DNA of 57,663 nucleotides from Vibrio ruber DSM 16370 (GCF_900163965.1 NZ_FULE01000022.1:1-57663), one strand, 5' to 3'; numbered from the stretch's first letter, positions 25,365 through 35,877 are shown. Made by a program: numbers and translations. The notes: generated by a model not told the origin, from the sequence alone.

Positions 25365-26525
25365 TCATGATTCGGAAATCAGGCCTGCCCCTTGTGTCGC
25401 TTGGCAGACATAGATAGATGCTTGCAAACCAGTCGCGGCTTGATACTGCCTCTCAACGGCTGTCCGGACTCTTTCCACGAATGCCGGAGGCACCAGTGCA
25501 ACCACACATCCACCGAAACCACCGCCCGTCATTCGTACACCACCCTGTTCCCCGATCTCCGTTTTTATCAAATCAACCAGTATATCGATTTCTGGTACTG
25601 TTATTTCAAAATCATCCCGCATTGATATATGGGATTGTGCCATCAGTTGCGCAACTGTGTGGATATCACCGGCGGCAAGTGCCCGGGCCGCTTTGCAAGT
25701 CCGGTCATTCTCAGTAATCACATGCCGGGCTCGGCGGGCAACCACTTCATCCAGCTCACTGAATCGGGCATTAAGCTGTTCCAGCGTTACATCCCGCAGC
25801 GCTTTGACGCCAAACTGACGCGCAGCCGCTTCACACTGCTCACGACGGGTATTATATTCACTGTCAACCAACCCACGCTGCTTATTCGAATTGACGATCA
25901 TGACGACCATCTCTTCAGGCATCGGCACCGCCTGAGTCGTTAAATCCCGGCAATCAATCAACAATGCGTGATGCGCATGTCCTGCCGATGAGATTAATTG
26001 ATCCATAATCCCACAGTTGCAGCCGACAAACTCATTTTCTGCCTGTTGTGCATTCAGTGCAATCTCTTGCTGGCTAATATCAAGGTTCAGTAACACTTTA
26101 AATGTTTGTCCAATCGCCACTTCCAGCGCAGCGGAAGAACTCAGCCCCGCCCCTTGGGGAACATTGCCACTGACCGTCATATCCAGACCACACAGTGAAT
26201 AACCGCGCTCAATTAAGCATTTTACAACGCCACGGATATAATTCGCCCACATGGTATCGGCCTGAAATTCGATCGGTGCATTCAAATCAAATTCATCGAC
26301 CGCATTCTGGTAATCACAAGCGATGACCCGAATACGAGAATCCTGACGTTTGGCGGCTGCCACCACGGTCTGATAGTTAATCGCACAGGGCAAAACAAAC
26401 CCATCGTTGTAATCGGTATGTTCACCAATCAGATTGACACGGCCGGGCGCCTGAATCAGATGGCTTGGCTGATATCCGAAAATTTCGGAGAATGATGTTG
26501 TTACAGTTTGAGTTGGATTCGACAT
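25365..26525 (-). CDS. galK: Galactokinase
   Basis: A GHMP-family kinase of 386 residues that phosphorylates galactose at C1. It shows the galactokinase signature [19 protein letters not shown] (residues ~28-46), the ATP loop [16 protein letters not shown] (~124), the catalytic aspartate in [11 protein letters not shown] (~176), and [13 protein letters not shown] near the C-terminus. It lies 11 bases after galT and 10 before galM. Confidence 0.96.
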   Translation of the reverse strand: MSNPTQTVTTSFSEIFGYQPSHLIQAPGRVNLIGEHTDYNDGFVLPCAINYQTVVAAAKRQDSRIRVIACDYQNAVDEFDLNAPIEFQADTMWANYIRGVVKCLIERGYSLCGLDMTVSGNVPQGAGLSSSAALEVAIGQTFKVLLNLDISQQEIALNAQQAENEFVGCNCGIMDQLISSAGHAHHALLIDCRDLTTQAVPMPEEMVVMIVNSNKQRGLVDSEYNTRREQCEAAARQFGVKALRDVTLEQLNARFSELDEVVARRARHVITENDRTCKAARALAAGDIHTVAQLMAQSHISMRDDFEITVPEIDILVDLIKTEIGEQGGVRMTGGGFGGCVVALVPPAFVERVRTAVERQYQAATGLQASIYVCQATQGAGLISES

Positions 26526-26536
26526 CTTGTTTCTCT

Positions 26537-27595
26537 TTATTGTTCTTTATAATGAATATCACTGACATCACGCAGATACTGTGCAGCTTGTTCGGCGGTC
26601 AGGTCTCGTTGCGTTTCAGCCAGCATTTCATAGCCCACCATAAACTTACGGATCGAAGCACTGCGCAGTAACGGTGGATAAAACAACGCATGCAACTGCC
26701 AGTGGTCAATATCAGTGCCTTCCTCAAAGAACGGGGCATAGTGCCATCCCATTGAGTAAGGGAAAGAACACTGGAACAGATTGTCATATCGACTGGTTAG
26801 TTTTTTGATGGCCAGCGCCAGATCATCCCGCTGTTCATCGGTCAGTTCGTTCATGCGACGCACATGCGTTTTCGGCAGCAAAAGCGTTTCGTAGGGCCAC
26901 ACTGCCCAGAAAGGCACCACCGCCAGCCAGTGTTGGGTTTCAACCACAGTTCGGGAACCATCATTCAACTCGGTCTGAACATAATCGACCAGTAAATTGG
27001 AGCCGTGTTGCTCAAAATACGCTTTCAGCTGTTGATCTTTACGCTCAATTTCATTCGGCAGAAAGCTGTTGGCCCAAATCTGACCATGGGGATGAGGTTG
27101 GGAACAACCCATCAGCTCACCTTTGTTTTCAAAGGCCTGAACCCAGACATATGACTGTCCCAGCGCTTCGATTTGTGTATTCCATGTATCAATCACCTGA
27201 CGGATCTGTTGCGGCGTAAGCTCCGGTAACGTTTTGCTATGATCGGGAGAGAAACATATCACCCGGCTTAATCCCTGCACGCCCTGAACTTGCAACAACG
27301 GATTGTCGCTTTCAGGTGCTGAAGGAGAATCGGGCATTAACGCGGCAAAGTCGTTCTCAAACACATACGTGCCCGCATAATCAGGGTTCGCCTCTCCCGA
27401 GACCCGCGTGTTGCCCGGACACAAAAAGCAAGATTGATCATAAGGGGGGACGTCACTGTGAGCAGGCGGTTCGTTGAGCCCGCTCCATGGACGCTTAGCC
27501 CGGTGTGGCGAAACCAATACCCATTGCCCGGTCAGCGGGTTATAACGACGGTGGGGATGAGCACTCGGGTCAAATAATTGATTTGTCATTGTCAC
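26537..27595 (-). CDS. galT: Galactose-1-phosphate uridylyltransferase
   Basis: Transfers UMP from UDP-glucose to galactose 1-phosphate. The active-site motif HPHGQIWA is present around residue 165, after MGCSQP, and the zinc-binding CFLCPGN lies near residue 55. [22 protein letters not shown] at the start is typical. It is the first gene of galTKM. The epimerase gene galE, first in many Vibrio gal operons, is absent here and must lie elsewhere. Confidence 0.96.
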   Translation of the reverse strand: MTMTNQLFDPSAHPHRRYNPLTGQWVLVSPHRAKRPWSGLNEPPAHSDVPPYDQSCFLCPGNTRVSGEANPDYAGTYVFENDFAALMPDSPSAPESDNPLLQVQGVQGLSRVICFSPDHSKTLPELTPQQIRQVIDTWNTQIEALGQSYVWVQAFENKGELMGCSQPHPHGQIWANSFLPNEIERKDQQLKAYFEQHGSNLLVDYVQTELNDGSRTVVETQHWLAVVPFWAVWPYETLLLPKTHVRRMNELTDEQRDDLALAIKKLTSRYDNLFQCSFPYSMGWHYAPFFEEGTDIDHWQLHALFYPPLLRSASIRKFMVGYEMLAETQRDLTAEQAAQYLRDVSDIHYKEQ

Positions 27596-27771
27596 TTACT
27601 CTTCATGCATAGATGCAAAACAAACAGGAGAAACTGAATCATCATTCGGGATGACGGCGGTGCACCAAACGATATACTGCACTTTCTCAGCACTTTCTCA
27701 GCACTCGCTCGGCGGGTCAGACGCCTGTCCCGCATAAAATGTGAGTCTAACAGCTCAGCTATCTCTGTTTC

Positions 27772-27787
27772 TGTGATTAAAACCACA
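27772..27787. promoter_or_regulatory. crp site: CRP-cAMP site of the gal operon
   Basis: TGTGATTAAAACCACA matches the CRP consensus TGTGA-N6-TCACA with one mismatch. It lies next to the GalR operator and about 180 bases upstream of galT. Confidence 0.7.
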
Positions 27788-27789
27788 CA

Positions 27790-27805
27790 GTGGAAACGTT
27801 TACAC
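27790..27805. promoter_or_regulatory. GalR/GalS operator of the gal operon
   Basis: Read on the minus strand, GTGTAAACGTTTCCAC fits the E. coli GalR consensus GTGnAAnCGnTTnCAC, which I recall from the gal and mgl operators. It supports repression of galTKM by a GalR homologue, relieved by galactose. The regulator gene is not in the window. Confidence 0.8.
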
Positions 27806-27810
27806 AACAA

Positions 27811-28118
27811 CTAATTTGCCATGAAAGTCTGATTATTTTCTCCATCGGCAAGCCGATTCAGTCCATAAAACCGACCTGTTTTTAATGCTTTTCTTGTTAA
27901 TAGGAATGCGCTAGCATGAATAAACTGATACAGCCCAAACCACTTCGGCACAGTATTGGCGCGAGCCTCTGATCAGGATGTTTTCAGCAACCCTGCTGTC
28001 CTTTTCCGCGTGATATAAACGCCATATCCCTGCCCATGGGGATCCAAAACAGTGTCCTGATCTCATTTATCATATGACTGTCATACAGTACATGACTGCT
28101 TAAATTAAGGGAGCACAG
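27811..28118. other. Intergenic stretch between the divergent gal and aae-like operons
   Basis: Outside the gal operator sites it shows only a short palindrome (ATCGGC-AA-GCCGAT at 27844-27857) and a ribosome binding site (AAGGGAG) for the next gene. No regulator of the efflux operon is nearby. Confidence 0.45.
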
Positions 28119-28319
28119 GTGTTACACGAAATTCCGTTTTTAGGTCTGCTCTTCAGCCCGCTGGTGGTTTACATCCCGCTCGCGATTGGGATCACTTATC
28201 TCATCCGGATCGTGCTGTTTCGCACAGGCCTCTATGCCAGAATCTGGAAACCGGCATGGATGTTAGTCAGCCTGTTTGTCTGTATTTTATCTCTTTCTAT
28301 CACTCTCTATGGAGCGTAA
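28119..28319 (+). CDS. DUF1656 small membrane protein (AaeX-like)
   Basis: A 66-residue inner membrane protein with two hydrophobic segments (residues ~8-30 and ~46-64), begun by GTG with AAGGGAG 6 bases upstream. DUF1656 proteins are nearly always encoded just ahead of an AaeA/AaeB pair, as here: the next gene starts 5 bases after its stop. Its role in the efflux pump is not known. Confidence 0.85.
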   Translation: MLHEIPFLGLLFSPLVVYIPLAIGITYLIRIVLFRTGLYARIWKPAWMLVSLFVCILSLSITLYGA

Positions 28320-28323
28320 TGCG

Positions 28324-29178
28324 ATGAAAAAATTTTCCACCATCATCATGATTCTGATCGCAATCGGCTCCGGTTACTGGCTCTGGCATCATTACATGCT
28401 GACGCCGTGGACCAGAGATGCCAGAGTCAACGCCCATATTATTACCATCTCACCGGATGTTTCCGGTTTTGTCACACATGTGGCGGTCAGTGATAACCAA
28501 GTCGTTCGTCAAGGGCAAATGTTGTTCCGGATCGATCCGCAACGTTACGAGATCGCCGTCTCTCAAGCCAACGCGACCTTGAAAAATCGTCTTGCGGCTT
28601 GGGAGTTATCCAAACACCGATATGAGCGGCGTAAAAATCTACCGAGTCAGGATTCAATCAGTAGTGAAGATCTGGAAACCGCTCGCATCAACATGGATAT
28701 CGCCAAAGCCAATTACCAACTGGCTCAGGCTCAGTTAGACGAGGCGAAGCTCAACCTTGCAAGAACCACGATCACGGCACCATTTGACGGAACAGTGATT
28801 AATTTGAGCCTGCGTTCCGGCAATTACGTTCGTCAGGGGACTTCCGTGCTGGCATTGGTCGAAAAGAATTCTTTTTACATCACCGGTTATTTTGAAGAAA
28901 CGAAAATTGCCAAAATTCAGATCGGCCAGCACGCCACGATCCAATTGATGAACGGACAACCACCGCTGACCGGAACAGTGTTGAGCATTGGTCGCGCGAT
29001 TGCCAACAGCAACACCAATACCAACAGTCAGTTGCTGCCGCAAATCCAACAAACCTTTAACTGGGTACGACTCGCGCAACGGATTCCAGTCAATATCCGG
29101 CTCGATGATCAAGTCGATCAACAACAACTCAGTGCCGGTATGACTGCCTCAATCAACATACAGGAACCGGCCAAGTGA
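28324..29178 (+). CDS. HlyD-family periplasmic adaptor (AaeA-like)
   Basis: A membrane fusion protein of 284 residues. It has an N-terminal anchor (KKFSTIIMILIAIGSGYWLW), the barrel-lipoyl motif ARVNAHIITISPDVSGFVTHV (~30-50), a helical hairpin with many glutamines and alanines (~75-145), and ARTTITAPFDGTVINLSLRSGNYV (~150-172). It links the inner membrane FUSC pump to an outer membrane channel. Start ATG 28324 follows GGAG by 9 bases. It overlaps the next gene by 4 bases. Confidence 0.9.
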   Translation: MKKFSTIIMILIAIGSGYWLWHHYMLTPWTRDARVNAHIITISPDVSGFVTHVAVSDNQVVRQGQMLFRIDPQRYEIAVSQANATLKNRLAAWELSKHRYERRKNLPSQDSISSEDLETARINMDIAKANYQLAQAQLDEAKLNLARTTITAPFDGTVINLSLRSGNYVRQGTSVLALVEKNSFYITGYFEETKIAKIQIGQHATIQLMNGQPPLTGTVLSIGRAIANSNTNTNSQLLPQIQQTFNWVRLAQRIPVNIRLDDQVDQQQLSAGMTASINIQEPAK

Positions 29179-31226
29179 GTGCATCAGTCCTCGCCAAAGC
29201 CATTTTTTTCCCGCAGCGTTCGGCAGTGATTTTTGCCACCAAAGGGATTATCGCAATGGCACTGTCATTGTATGTGGCGATGTACTGTCAGTTAGATCGT
29301 CCTTACTGGGCGCTGGTGTCGGCCGTGTTTCTGCAAATCAGACCTGAAAGCGGGCTGGTGATAGAAAAAGGGATCAGCCAAATCAGCGGCACTCTGGTCG
29401 GGGGCGGCATCGGCATTTTGATTCTGAACTGGCTGATGCCATTCCCGGAACTGGCATTACCGGCACTGGGACTCTGGCTGGGTACGATGGCGTATTTCTC
29501 TGCTATGGTGCGTAATCCCAATGCCATTTATGCCTACACCATGGCTGGGGTCACTCCGATCCTCATCGTCGTGTTGACCATGGCTCAACCGACAGCAGCC
29601 ATCTCAAGCCATACCGTATTTGATGTCGCTCAGGCTCGCATGAGTGAGCTGATTGTCGGTTCGGTTTGCGCTACGCTGATCAGCCTGTTCTTCTGGCCGA
29701 CCCACATCAAAGACAGCCTGCACGATCTCTCGCGTGTTGTAGTCAACCAAACATTACATTATCTGGTTCATGAACTGGATGAAAACAAAACACATCAGGA
29801 ACGACATCAGGCACTTGATGCGATTTTAGAGACGCTGGCACAACTCAATGAAAGTACCAGTGCCGTTCAGTATGAAGGTCCGCAAGGGCCCAGTATGTAC
29901 CGGGCAATCTCCCTGCTGAATAACAAAATTATGTCGTTGCTGGCGGTCATTCAGATTTTCGGCCGGGTTAAACGCTATCACCCTGAGCTGGACAGCCCGT
30001 TTCTCAACAGTATTGTCGAGTATATCCGTCAATCCGTTTGCCAAATGAAAGCAGAAACCGACCGGCAAGTCTGCTATCAAATTGCAAAAAACCTGCGCCA
30101 AAAACTGCTGGAACTCAAGCAGTCAACGGAACACCCCAGCCCGATAGAATTACGCTTGATGAAAGTTGCCATGGAGATGGCCGCAGATTTAATCGTGGTC
30201 TTAACCACCTATCAGGCGATTTTCCACCGCGAAGGCACACGCCTCCACGCACCAAAGTTCCGCCCGCACCGGGATCCGTGGATTGGGATCTCCGTCGCCG
30301 TGAGAACAGTGAGTGTTTTCGCGATATCTTCGGCACTGTGGATTTTTACCGGGTCATCCGCGGTGATCATGATGATGATTCTGCCAGTGATATTTTCGAT
30401 GATGATGGCTCGTTTACCGCTTAACATTGTCACGATCGTTCTGAAACGGCTGACGATCAGTGCCATCGTCGCGGTTTGCGTCGCCATTTTTTATGCGCTC
30501 AATATTCTTGCTCAGAGTTCAACCGATTATATTTTACTATTGCTCGTGCTGGCCGGGCCTTATTTTCTCGGTCTGTTGGCACTGGCAAACCGTCCAACCC
30601 TGCCTTACGGACTCGGCTTTTGCATCCCTTTTACCATTTTAACTCGCCCCGGCCCGGATATGAGCCTGTCGTTTTCAATTGACTTTGCGATCAGTAGCGG
30701 GCTGGGCATTATCAGTGGCAGTTACCTGTTATATTGGCTATTCCAAATTATTACCGGCCCGAGCCTGAAACTGATTCAAAAAGGTGTCTTAAAAACCACG
30801 GTGAACGATTTGAAGTCACTGTCATCTCATCATGACAATGAAGAAACCCGCTTTAATGCCCGAATGACCGATCGATTACTCCGTTCAGTTGCCGGAGAAG
30901 CGACACCGGAGCGTCAGAGGATAACGGATATTGTCCTGACGGGACTCAATCTCGGCCACATTATCCTGCGCTTTGGCCGGATGCTAAACACGCTCGGGCT
31001 GAATCAACAATCGTCCTCATATCAACATTGGCAGACGGTTTTGGCCGAAGCCTACGGGCTGGCAGCCCAAGGCCGGTATAGCGAACAATTTCAGACGGCT
31101 TCCGAACAATTACTGGCCGCTCTGCAAACCGCAGGGGTCAACGAAGTGCAACTGCGGATGATTGAGGGAATGATCCAACGGATCAACTTAACGTTTGAGA
31201 GGACAGCCAAGAGTATCAATGACTGA
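29175..31226 (+). CDS. FUSC-family efflux pump (AaeB-like)
   Basis: A 683-residue inner membrane protein. It has six membrane segments in residues ~15-170, a long cytoplasmic stretch (~175-370), a second set of about five membrane segments (~375-530), and a soluble C-terminus. This duplicated FUSC layout is that of AaeB/YccS proteins, and AaeB exports aromatic carboxylic acids such as p-hydroxybenzoate. The cluster is not adjacent to an aaeR-type LysR gene, and the substrate remains open. A link to the cinnamate-type reductase cluster at 8931 is possible but only conjecture. Confidence 0.88.
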   Translation: MSASVLAKAIFFPQRSAVIFATKGIIAMALSLYVAMYCQLDRPYWALVSAVFLQIRPESGLVIEKGISQISGTLVGGGIGILILNWLMPFPELALPALGLWLGTMAYFSAMVRNPNAIYAYTMAGVTPILIVVLTMAQPTAAISSHTVFDVAQARMSELIVGSVCATLISLFFWPTHIKDSLHDLSRVVVNQTLHYLVHELDENKTHQERHQALDAILETLAQLNESTSAVQYEGPQGPSMYRAISLLNNKIMSLLAVIQIFGRVKRYHPELDSPFLNSIVEYIRQSVCQMKAETDRQVCYQIAKNLRQKLLELKQSTEHPSPIELRLMKVAMEMAADLIVVLTTYQAIFHREGTRLHAPKFRPHRDPWIGISVAVRTVSVFAISSALWIFTGSSAVIMMMILPVIFSMMMARLPLNIVTIVLKRLTISAIVAVCVAIFYALNILAQSSTDYILLLLVLAGPYFLGLLALANRPTLPYGLGFCIPFTILTRPGPDMSLSFSIDFAISSGLGIISGSYLLYWLFQIITGPSLKLIQKGVLKTTVNDLKSLSSHHDNEETRFNARMTDRLLRSVAGEATPERQRITDIVLTGLNLGHIILRFGRMLNTLGLNQQSSSYQHWQTVLAEAYGLAAQGRYSEQFQTASEQLLAALQTAGVNEVQLRMIEGMIQRINLTFERTAKSIND

Positions 31227-31253
31227 TATACTGCTGGATTATTGATGCTCTCT

Positions 31254-31790
31254 TCAGATCGCGTTCTGCTCTTTCTTGATTTGTAACAAGGATTTCCAAT
31301 TTTGAATATCTTGTGGCAACTCCGGTGTATGGTGCAGCTCGAAGTCAGTCGCCCGGAGTAATTCAGTCGTCTCTACCTTATGACCTTTACAGACAAACAA
31401 GGCTCGGATATTCGCAATTGCATGTAATCCGGATTCACTGATAAACCGCTGTTCCAGATAAAAATACTTATCATCCCACCCGAGGATTCGGCTCTCAATA
31501 GAGAATTTTTGCAACGGTTTAATTGCCCGTATAAACGTAAATTCAGACGCATTGACGACTGGCAGCCAACCACGCTTCAGAAACGGTTTCAACAATCTCA
31601 TTTCAGCGAGCAGATAGGTTCGGCCTAAGTCCATCAATGCCGGATAACGGGCATTGGTCAGATGTAAATTGATATCACAATCCGTGGGCCAGGCTCGAAA
31701 TTCTAATCGAGATTTATCCAACAAACCAAGACGTCGGCAAAAACGCATCCGCCAAACCAACAACCATATAAAACGGAAGTAAAGGTTCAT
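31254..31790 (-). CDS. Hotdog-fold acyl-CoA thioesterase-like protein
   Basis: A 178-residue protein with the 4HBT pattern: RAWPTDCDINLHLTNARYPALMDLGR, where DxNxHxxNxxY is the hallmark active-site segment, then WLPVVNASEFTFIRAIKPLQKF and FYLEQRFIS. The N-terminus (FRFIWLLVWRMRFCRR) is hydrophobic and basic and may associate with the membrane. This group resembles the THEM6/YbgC-like thioesterases; the acyl substrate is unknown. It is convergent with the efflux operon, 27 bases away. Confidence 0.78.
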   Translation of the reverse strand: MNLYFRFIWLLVWRMRFCRRLGLLDKSRLEFRAWPTDCDINLHLTNARYPALMDLGRTYLLAEMRLLKPFLKRGWLPVVNASEFTFIRAIKPLQKFSIESRILGWDDKYFYLEQRFISESGLHAIANIRALFVCKGHKVETTELLRATDFELHHTPELPQDIQNWKSLLQIKKEQNAI

Positions 31791-31944
31791 GTCCTTCCCC
31801 TATTCTCTGGATGAATCCATTCATTCGATACAAATCAGCGTAATCTAAAACTGGTCATACCACAACAAATATACGTGTTACAACATGATTGCATCCCGTG
31901 TCACTTTGACGCAATCTGCTTTGAGGCCAATGGCTGTGACGTAA

Positions 31945-31970
31945 AAAGTGCAACCCAGGGGTTGCACTTT
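31945..31970 (-). terminator. Terminator of prtV
   Basis: AAAGTGCAACC pairs with GGTTGCACTTT, an 11-bp stem with a short loop, and the minus strand continues with T. It lies 40 bases past the prtV stop codon. Confidence 0.8.
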
Positions 31971-32009
31971 GCAGAGTCAAAACTCGTATCTGTCGCGATA
32001 AACGAATCT

Positions 32010-34772
32010 TTATAGATTGACGCTAATCGTTTTGGTTGTGACGTTCCCATCGTTGTCCGTAATCGTCAGTAGCACATCATACTGACCCCGTTTGGGGAAT
32101 GTGTAGATCAGCGACAAACCATGCTTCTCTTCACCATTGGGAAGTGTCCATTTGGTATCAACAATATGCCCGTCTTCATCCCAACTTGTCGACCACATCA
32201 TCACCGTGCGGAGGAAATTGAAATGCCAGATGCGTGCAATCGGTGCCTGACTCGGTTCAAGCGCGATAACCCATTTACTGACCGTATCCGTTGCACCCTG
32301 ATCATCGGTAACCGTGAGAGAAACCTGATACGTACCTTGCTTTTGATACGTCCATGTCGGGGCAGCCGCGGTACTCGTCTGACCGTCACCAAAGTCCCAC
32401 AAATAGCTGACAATATTGCCATCAGTATCTTGGCTACGATTGACAGTTGAGACGGTCAGATCATTCACGGTGAACTCAAAATCAGCCTGAGGCTCCGCAT
32501 TGGGAGTCGATGCTTGAGAGATCTTAATCACACCGTACTGATTATTCTCCCCTTGCTCTAACACATCAATTTGTAATCCCAGCTCCGTCAATAACCGCCC
32601 GGCATCGGGTTGACCGGGATTGCTATAATCCTGATTATCGGCAAAATTCGCATTGGCAATCAGACTACTGTCTTCCAATACATCCCCATCATTGTTGACC
32701 AGACGCAATGGTGCCTGATCTTGCAATGAGAATGCTGCATCACGGACTTGAAAACGCGTTTGTGCCGCTTGAGCGGTGTTCGCCCACACCAGAGTATTTT
32801 GGTCGGCGTCAACCACACCGAGCCAGCCTTGACCGGGGTGATTACCAACCCAGTTATCGGTTAATGATTCATCAACATACCAAACCAGCAGACCCGGTTC
32901 GAATGACATCAGACCGTTGAAGCGTCGTAAGTGACCTAAACCGGCATCAACACCATCATGGCTACGCCACTGGAGCAGATAATAATGGTCGGCAGTGTGG
33001 AAACCATTATTGAGACGGAATCCATCAAAAGTGAACGTCGGTGTACTTTCCGCATCATCAATCAGTGTCGTCACACCATCCGCTTCAAGTTGCAAATTAT
33101 CCAGATAGAGGCCAGCCATTGCCAGACCACCGTCGGTGATGTATTCAAATCCTAAATCAATGTCCTGACCGGCCCACTTCGACAGATCAAATTGCGCATC
33201 GACCCACCCATCTGACTCACCTGAGATCGCCGGTACCAAGCCAGTGTTTTGCGGATCGTCCATCGTCGTGATATTCCCGGCAATCGACTCACCATTGACC
33301 GTAACGCGCGCAAAATCATAATCTTTCTCGATTTGATACCAGGCTTTAAATTTCAACGTCACATTGGATGCATCCGGTACGGTTAAAGTGCGATGCATTT
33401 TATTCTTCAGGCTATCTCCTTTATCAGAATAAAAATCATAACTGCCTTCATACGGCGGCAGATCTTCAACTTGTTTCGGAGGTAAAGGAATTTTGACCAG
33501 GTTTTGTTGCTCAGTATCAATTGTCTGACGCAGCTTAATCACTTTGGCATGGTGTGACAGTTCATCCAGCGTCACTTCCGTTGCGTTGATCCACTGACCG
33601 CCGACGGCATCTTGCAGGAACTGTTTCGACCATGCTGAAAATGCGGTTGGTTCAGTACCCGGCACCTTCCCTGCCCAACTGCCCGAAGACATAATTGACC
33701 AGTAAGAAACAGGCTCACCTTTACCGGTATACTGGGTGTCGTATTCATCGGGTAATCCCAAATCGTGCCCATATTCATGCGCACAAACCCCTGCAGCAGC
33801 GTCGATTGGCTGCATGGTATAGTCATAGGCTGCATACTGGCCGTTGAATCTTCCCGGTACGTTACTCTGCGTGCCTTTCAGGACATAAAATTGTCCCAGA
33901 TTATGGCGGTGTGACCAAATAGCATCCTCGCCAAGCACACCACCACCGGCTTCTTCTCCGACTGATGAGTGAAAGACCATCAGATGATCAATTACACCGT
34001 CGGGCTCTCGATAGTCACCATCATTGTCGTAGTCATAGCGATCTTCAATATCATAATCAGCAAGATTAATATTGGGATCTTTGGCCAGTTGGTCGAGTGC
34101 TTCGCGAACCAGCTGTTGCGGGTTGAGATCATTGCCACCCGATGGCGTATGGCCGCCATAATAAGCGGCTTCATGTTCAGCATGATACCAACCCATGACT
34201 TTCCCGGAAACGCCGTAACTATCACCGGATTCCTGATGATAATATTGACGCATTGAAATCAGATTCTGCCCGCTGGGGCCGTCATAGCCGGTATCAGAGA
34301 ACAATAGCGACTGATAGTGATCGGGCGTATAGCTGGCATAGAACATATCTGTCAGTTCCGGAGTCAGCCGGTTGTCATCCCACGGCAGATCAGGAAAATC
34401 AATTAACAGTGCGAGAATTTTATCATTCCGTTTCTGGCTGACATCCAGTGCGAAAATACTGCGTTGTTGATTCCCTACACCGGCTTTCATCGCTTTCAGC
34501 ACTTTGGCTCGGTTAAGCAGCGCTTTCTTATCCAACTGAGTATCACCGCTAAAACCGTGATCGATTTTTTTTGCCAAGTATGCTTTGAGTGCCCGGTGTT
34601 TCGCCTCGTCAGATGCATGACGGTCAACCACTCCCTTGCGAACCAGCATTTCAATCAGTTTTTCTTCATTCACAACCCCCATATCAATCGGGGCATGAGC
34701 ATATGTATAACTGCTGATACCAATACAGCTCATCACTGCTGTTACAAGCAAGGTTTTCCTCATTTTTATCAT
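32010..34772 (-). CDS. prtV: PrtV-like secreted M6 metalloprotease with two PKD domains
   Basis: A 920-residue secreted zinc protease, close to the ~918 of V. cholerae PrtV. A signal peptide (to about SSYTYAHA) is followed by a propeptide domain (~30-105), the M6 catalytic domain with HEYGHDLGLPDEYD near residue 332 (HExxH plus third ligand), a lectin-like or MAM-like beta region (~420-580), and two PKD domains (~755-835 and ~840-920). PrtV acts against predators and host matrix proteins and is released in outer membrane vesicles or by type II secretion. ATG at 34763 is an alternative start. The 81-residue gene upstream resembles its propeptide. Confidence 0.93.
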   Translation of the reverse strand: MIKMRKTLLVTAVMSCIGISSYTYAHAPIDMGVVNEEKLIEMLVRKGVVDRHASDEAKHRALKAYLAKKIDHGFSGDTQLDKKALLNRAKVLKAMKAGVGNQQRSIFALDVSQKRNDKILALLIDFPDLPWDDNRLTPELTDMFYASYTPDHYQSLLFSDTGYDGPSGQNLISMRQYYHQESGDSYGVSGKVMGWYHAEHEAAYYGGHTPSGGNDLNPQQLVREALDQLAKDPNINLADYDIEDRYDYDNDGDYREPDGVIDHLMVFHSSVGEEAGGGVLGEDAIWSHRHNLGQFYVLKGTQSNVPGRFNGQYAAYDYTMQPIDAAAGVCAHEYGHDLGLPDEYDTQYTGKGEPVSYWSIMSSGSWAGKVPGTEPTAFSAWSKQFLQDAVGGQWINATEVTLDELSHHAKVIKLRQTIDTEQQNLVKIPLPPKQVEDLPPYEGSYDFYSDKGDSLKNKMHRTLTVPDASNVTLKFKAWYQIEKDYDFARVTVNGESIAGNITTMDDPQNTGLVPAISGESDGWVDAQFDLSKWAGQDIDLGFEYITDGGLAMAGLYLDNLQLEADGVTTLIDDAESTPTFTFDGFRLNNGFHTADHYYLLQWRSHDGVDAGLGHLRRFNGLMSFEPGLLVWYVDESLTDNWVGNHPGQGWLGVVDADQNTLVWANTAQAAQTRFQVRDAAFSLQDQAPLRLVNNDGDVLEDSSLIANANFADNQDYSNPGQPDAGRLLTELGLQIDVLEQGENNQYGVIKISQASTPNAEPQADFEFTVNDLTVSTVNRSQDTDGNIVSYLWDFGDGQTSTAAAPTWTYQKQGTYQVSLTVTDDQGATDTVSKWVIALEPSQAPIARIWHFNFLRTVMMWSTSWDEDGHIVDTKWTLPNGEEKHGLSLIYTFPKRGQYDVLLTITDNDGNVTTKTISVNL

Positions 34773-34872
34773 TGGATAATCCTTCTTATTTTTTTATGTT
34801 ACAAATAGCCAACTCTTCCTGAATTTTGATGAAGGATAAACATCAAAACGAACAGGTTCGTTGTGGGTGGAA

Positions 34873-35118
34873 TTATTGTTTAGGTGGTGCAATACACGAT
34901 GTCGAAGCAGGTGTTTCTGATGATTTATCTGGATGTTTTTTTGCTTTTTTATTCAGATAAATACGGAGTGCTTCTTGCTGTTCTTCGTAGGTCAGGTCTT
35001 GACAGATAACACCACGTTGAATCAGTGACTGAAGTAATTTTTCATCCTGAGGCGGAGAGCCGGAATAAACCTGAGCTGAGAAGCTCAACGTCAATAAAAA
35101 TGCGATCCTTGCTTTCAT
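34873..35118 (-). CDS. Small secreted protein resembling the PrtV propeptide
   Basis: A signal peptide (MKARIAFLLTLSFSAQVYSG) precedes a ~60-residue domain. DEKLLQSLIQRGV and EEQQEALRIYLNKKAKK align without gaps to EEKLIEMLVRKGV and EAKHRALKAYLAKK in the propeptide of the neighbouring PrtV, with about 13 of 35 identities. Two cysteines (CQDL, SCIAPP) flank the domain and may form a disulfide. It lies 100 bases upstream of prtV on the same strand. A free-standing propeptide could act as an inhibitor or folding helper of PrtV; that is inference. Confidence 0.7.
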   Translation of the reverse strand: MKARIAFLLTLSFSAQVYSGSPPQDEKLLQSLIQRGVICQDLTYEEQQEALRIYLNKKAKKHPDKSSETPASTSCIAPPKQ

Positions 35119-35877
35119 ATTGAGTCTGTTTTCTGTAATTGATTTTTACAAAATATATTTATATTTACATTATTTCAACAAATAATTCTTTAACTTAAAT
35201 CGTTCAACCAATACTTGATAAATATCATGAACTGTCATCATAGGATAACCGATATTAATTGATAAAAATGAAGATACAATCAGAAAAAATGAGATAAAAA
35301 CAGAATTACCCAACGAGACCAATCTGTAAACTGCATATATTTACAGTTCAATAATAACAATTAAATAATTTATTTTTAAATAAATATGAACAAAAATCAC
35401 AAACAAAAAATAATAATATTTGAATCCTTATGAAGTATAAAATGATATCACGCTCACTATTCACATCAATTATTTAACAATAGAGAATGCTAAAAATTAA
35501 ACACATCGGTATTATCATAACTTTTCAATCTCTGCTTATTAAAATATTCACTTATCATGTTATTTGATAAATAATCTGTCATTTTATGACATAATCAGGC
35601 TGATGATTGATATTATACCGACGGTTATGTTTTTTATTCCTGAACCCTCCTGGTGTTTAATTGTGCTTCACGTCGCAATTATCATTAAAATATCGACTCA
35701 TCACATATACAAGCCTTTGATTTTTAATATATTTTGTATTTGATAGATTACTCTTTTTGTAATATTTGTCACATTAATAAAATATCATAAATCAATTATT
35801 AATTTAGACAAGTTGATTATATCTCACGACATAACACAATAAATATTGGTAAACATGTACCCTGGAGAATAAATAAA
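35119..35877. other. 760-base AT-rich stretch without genes
   Basis: No credible reading frame, hairpin terminator or RNA is seen. It must hold the promoters of the small secreted protein (minus) and of the sugar transporter (plus). It ends in TGGAGAATAAATAAA, the ribosome binding site region of the transporter. Strongly AT-rich spacers like this one are often H-NS-bound, which cannot be tested by eye. Confidence 0.5.

Noticed and set aside
27592..27810. 72-codon minus-strand frame ahead of galT
   Set aside because: It begins inside the GalR operator region and overlaps the galT start; it is promoter and leader DNA.
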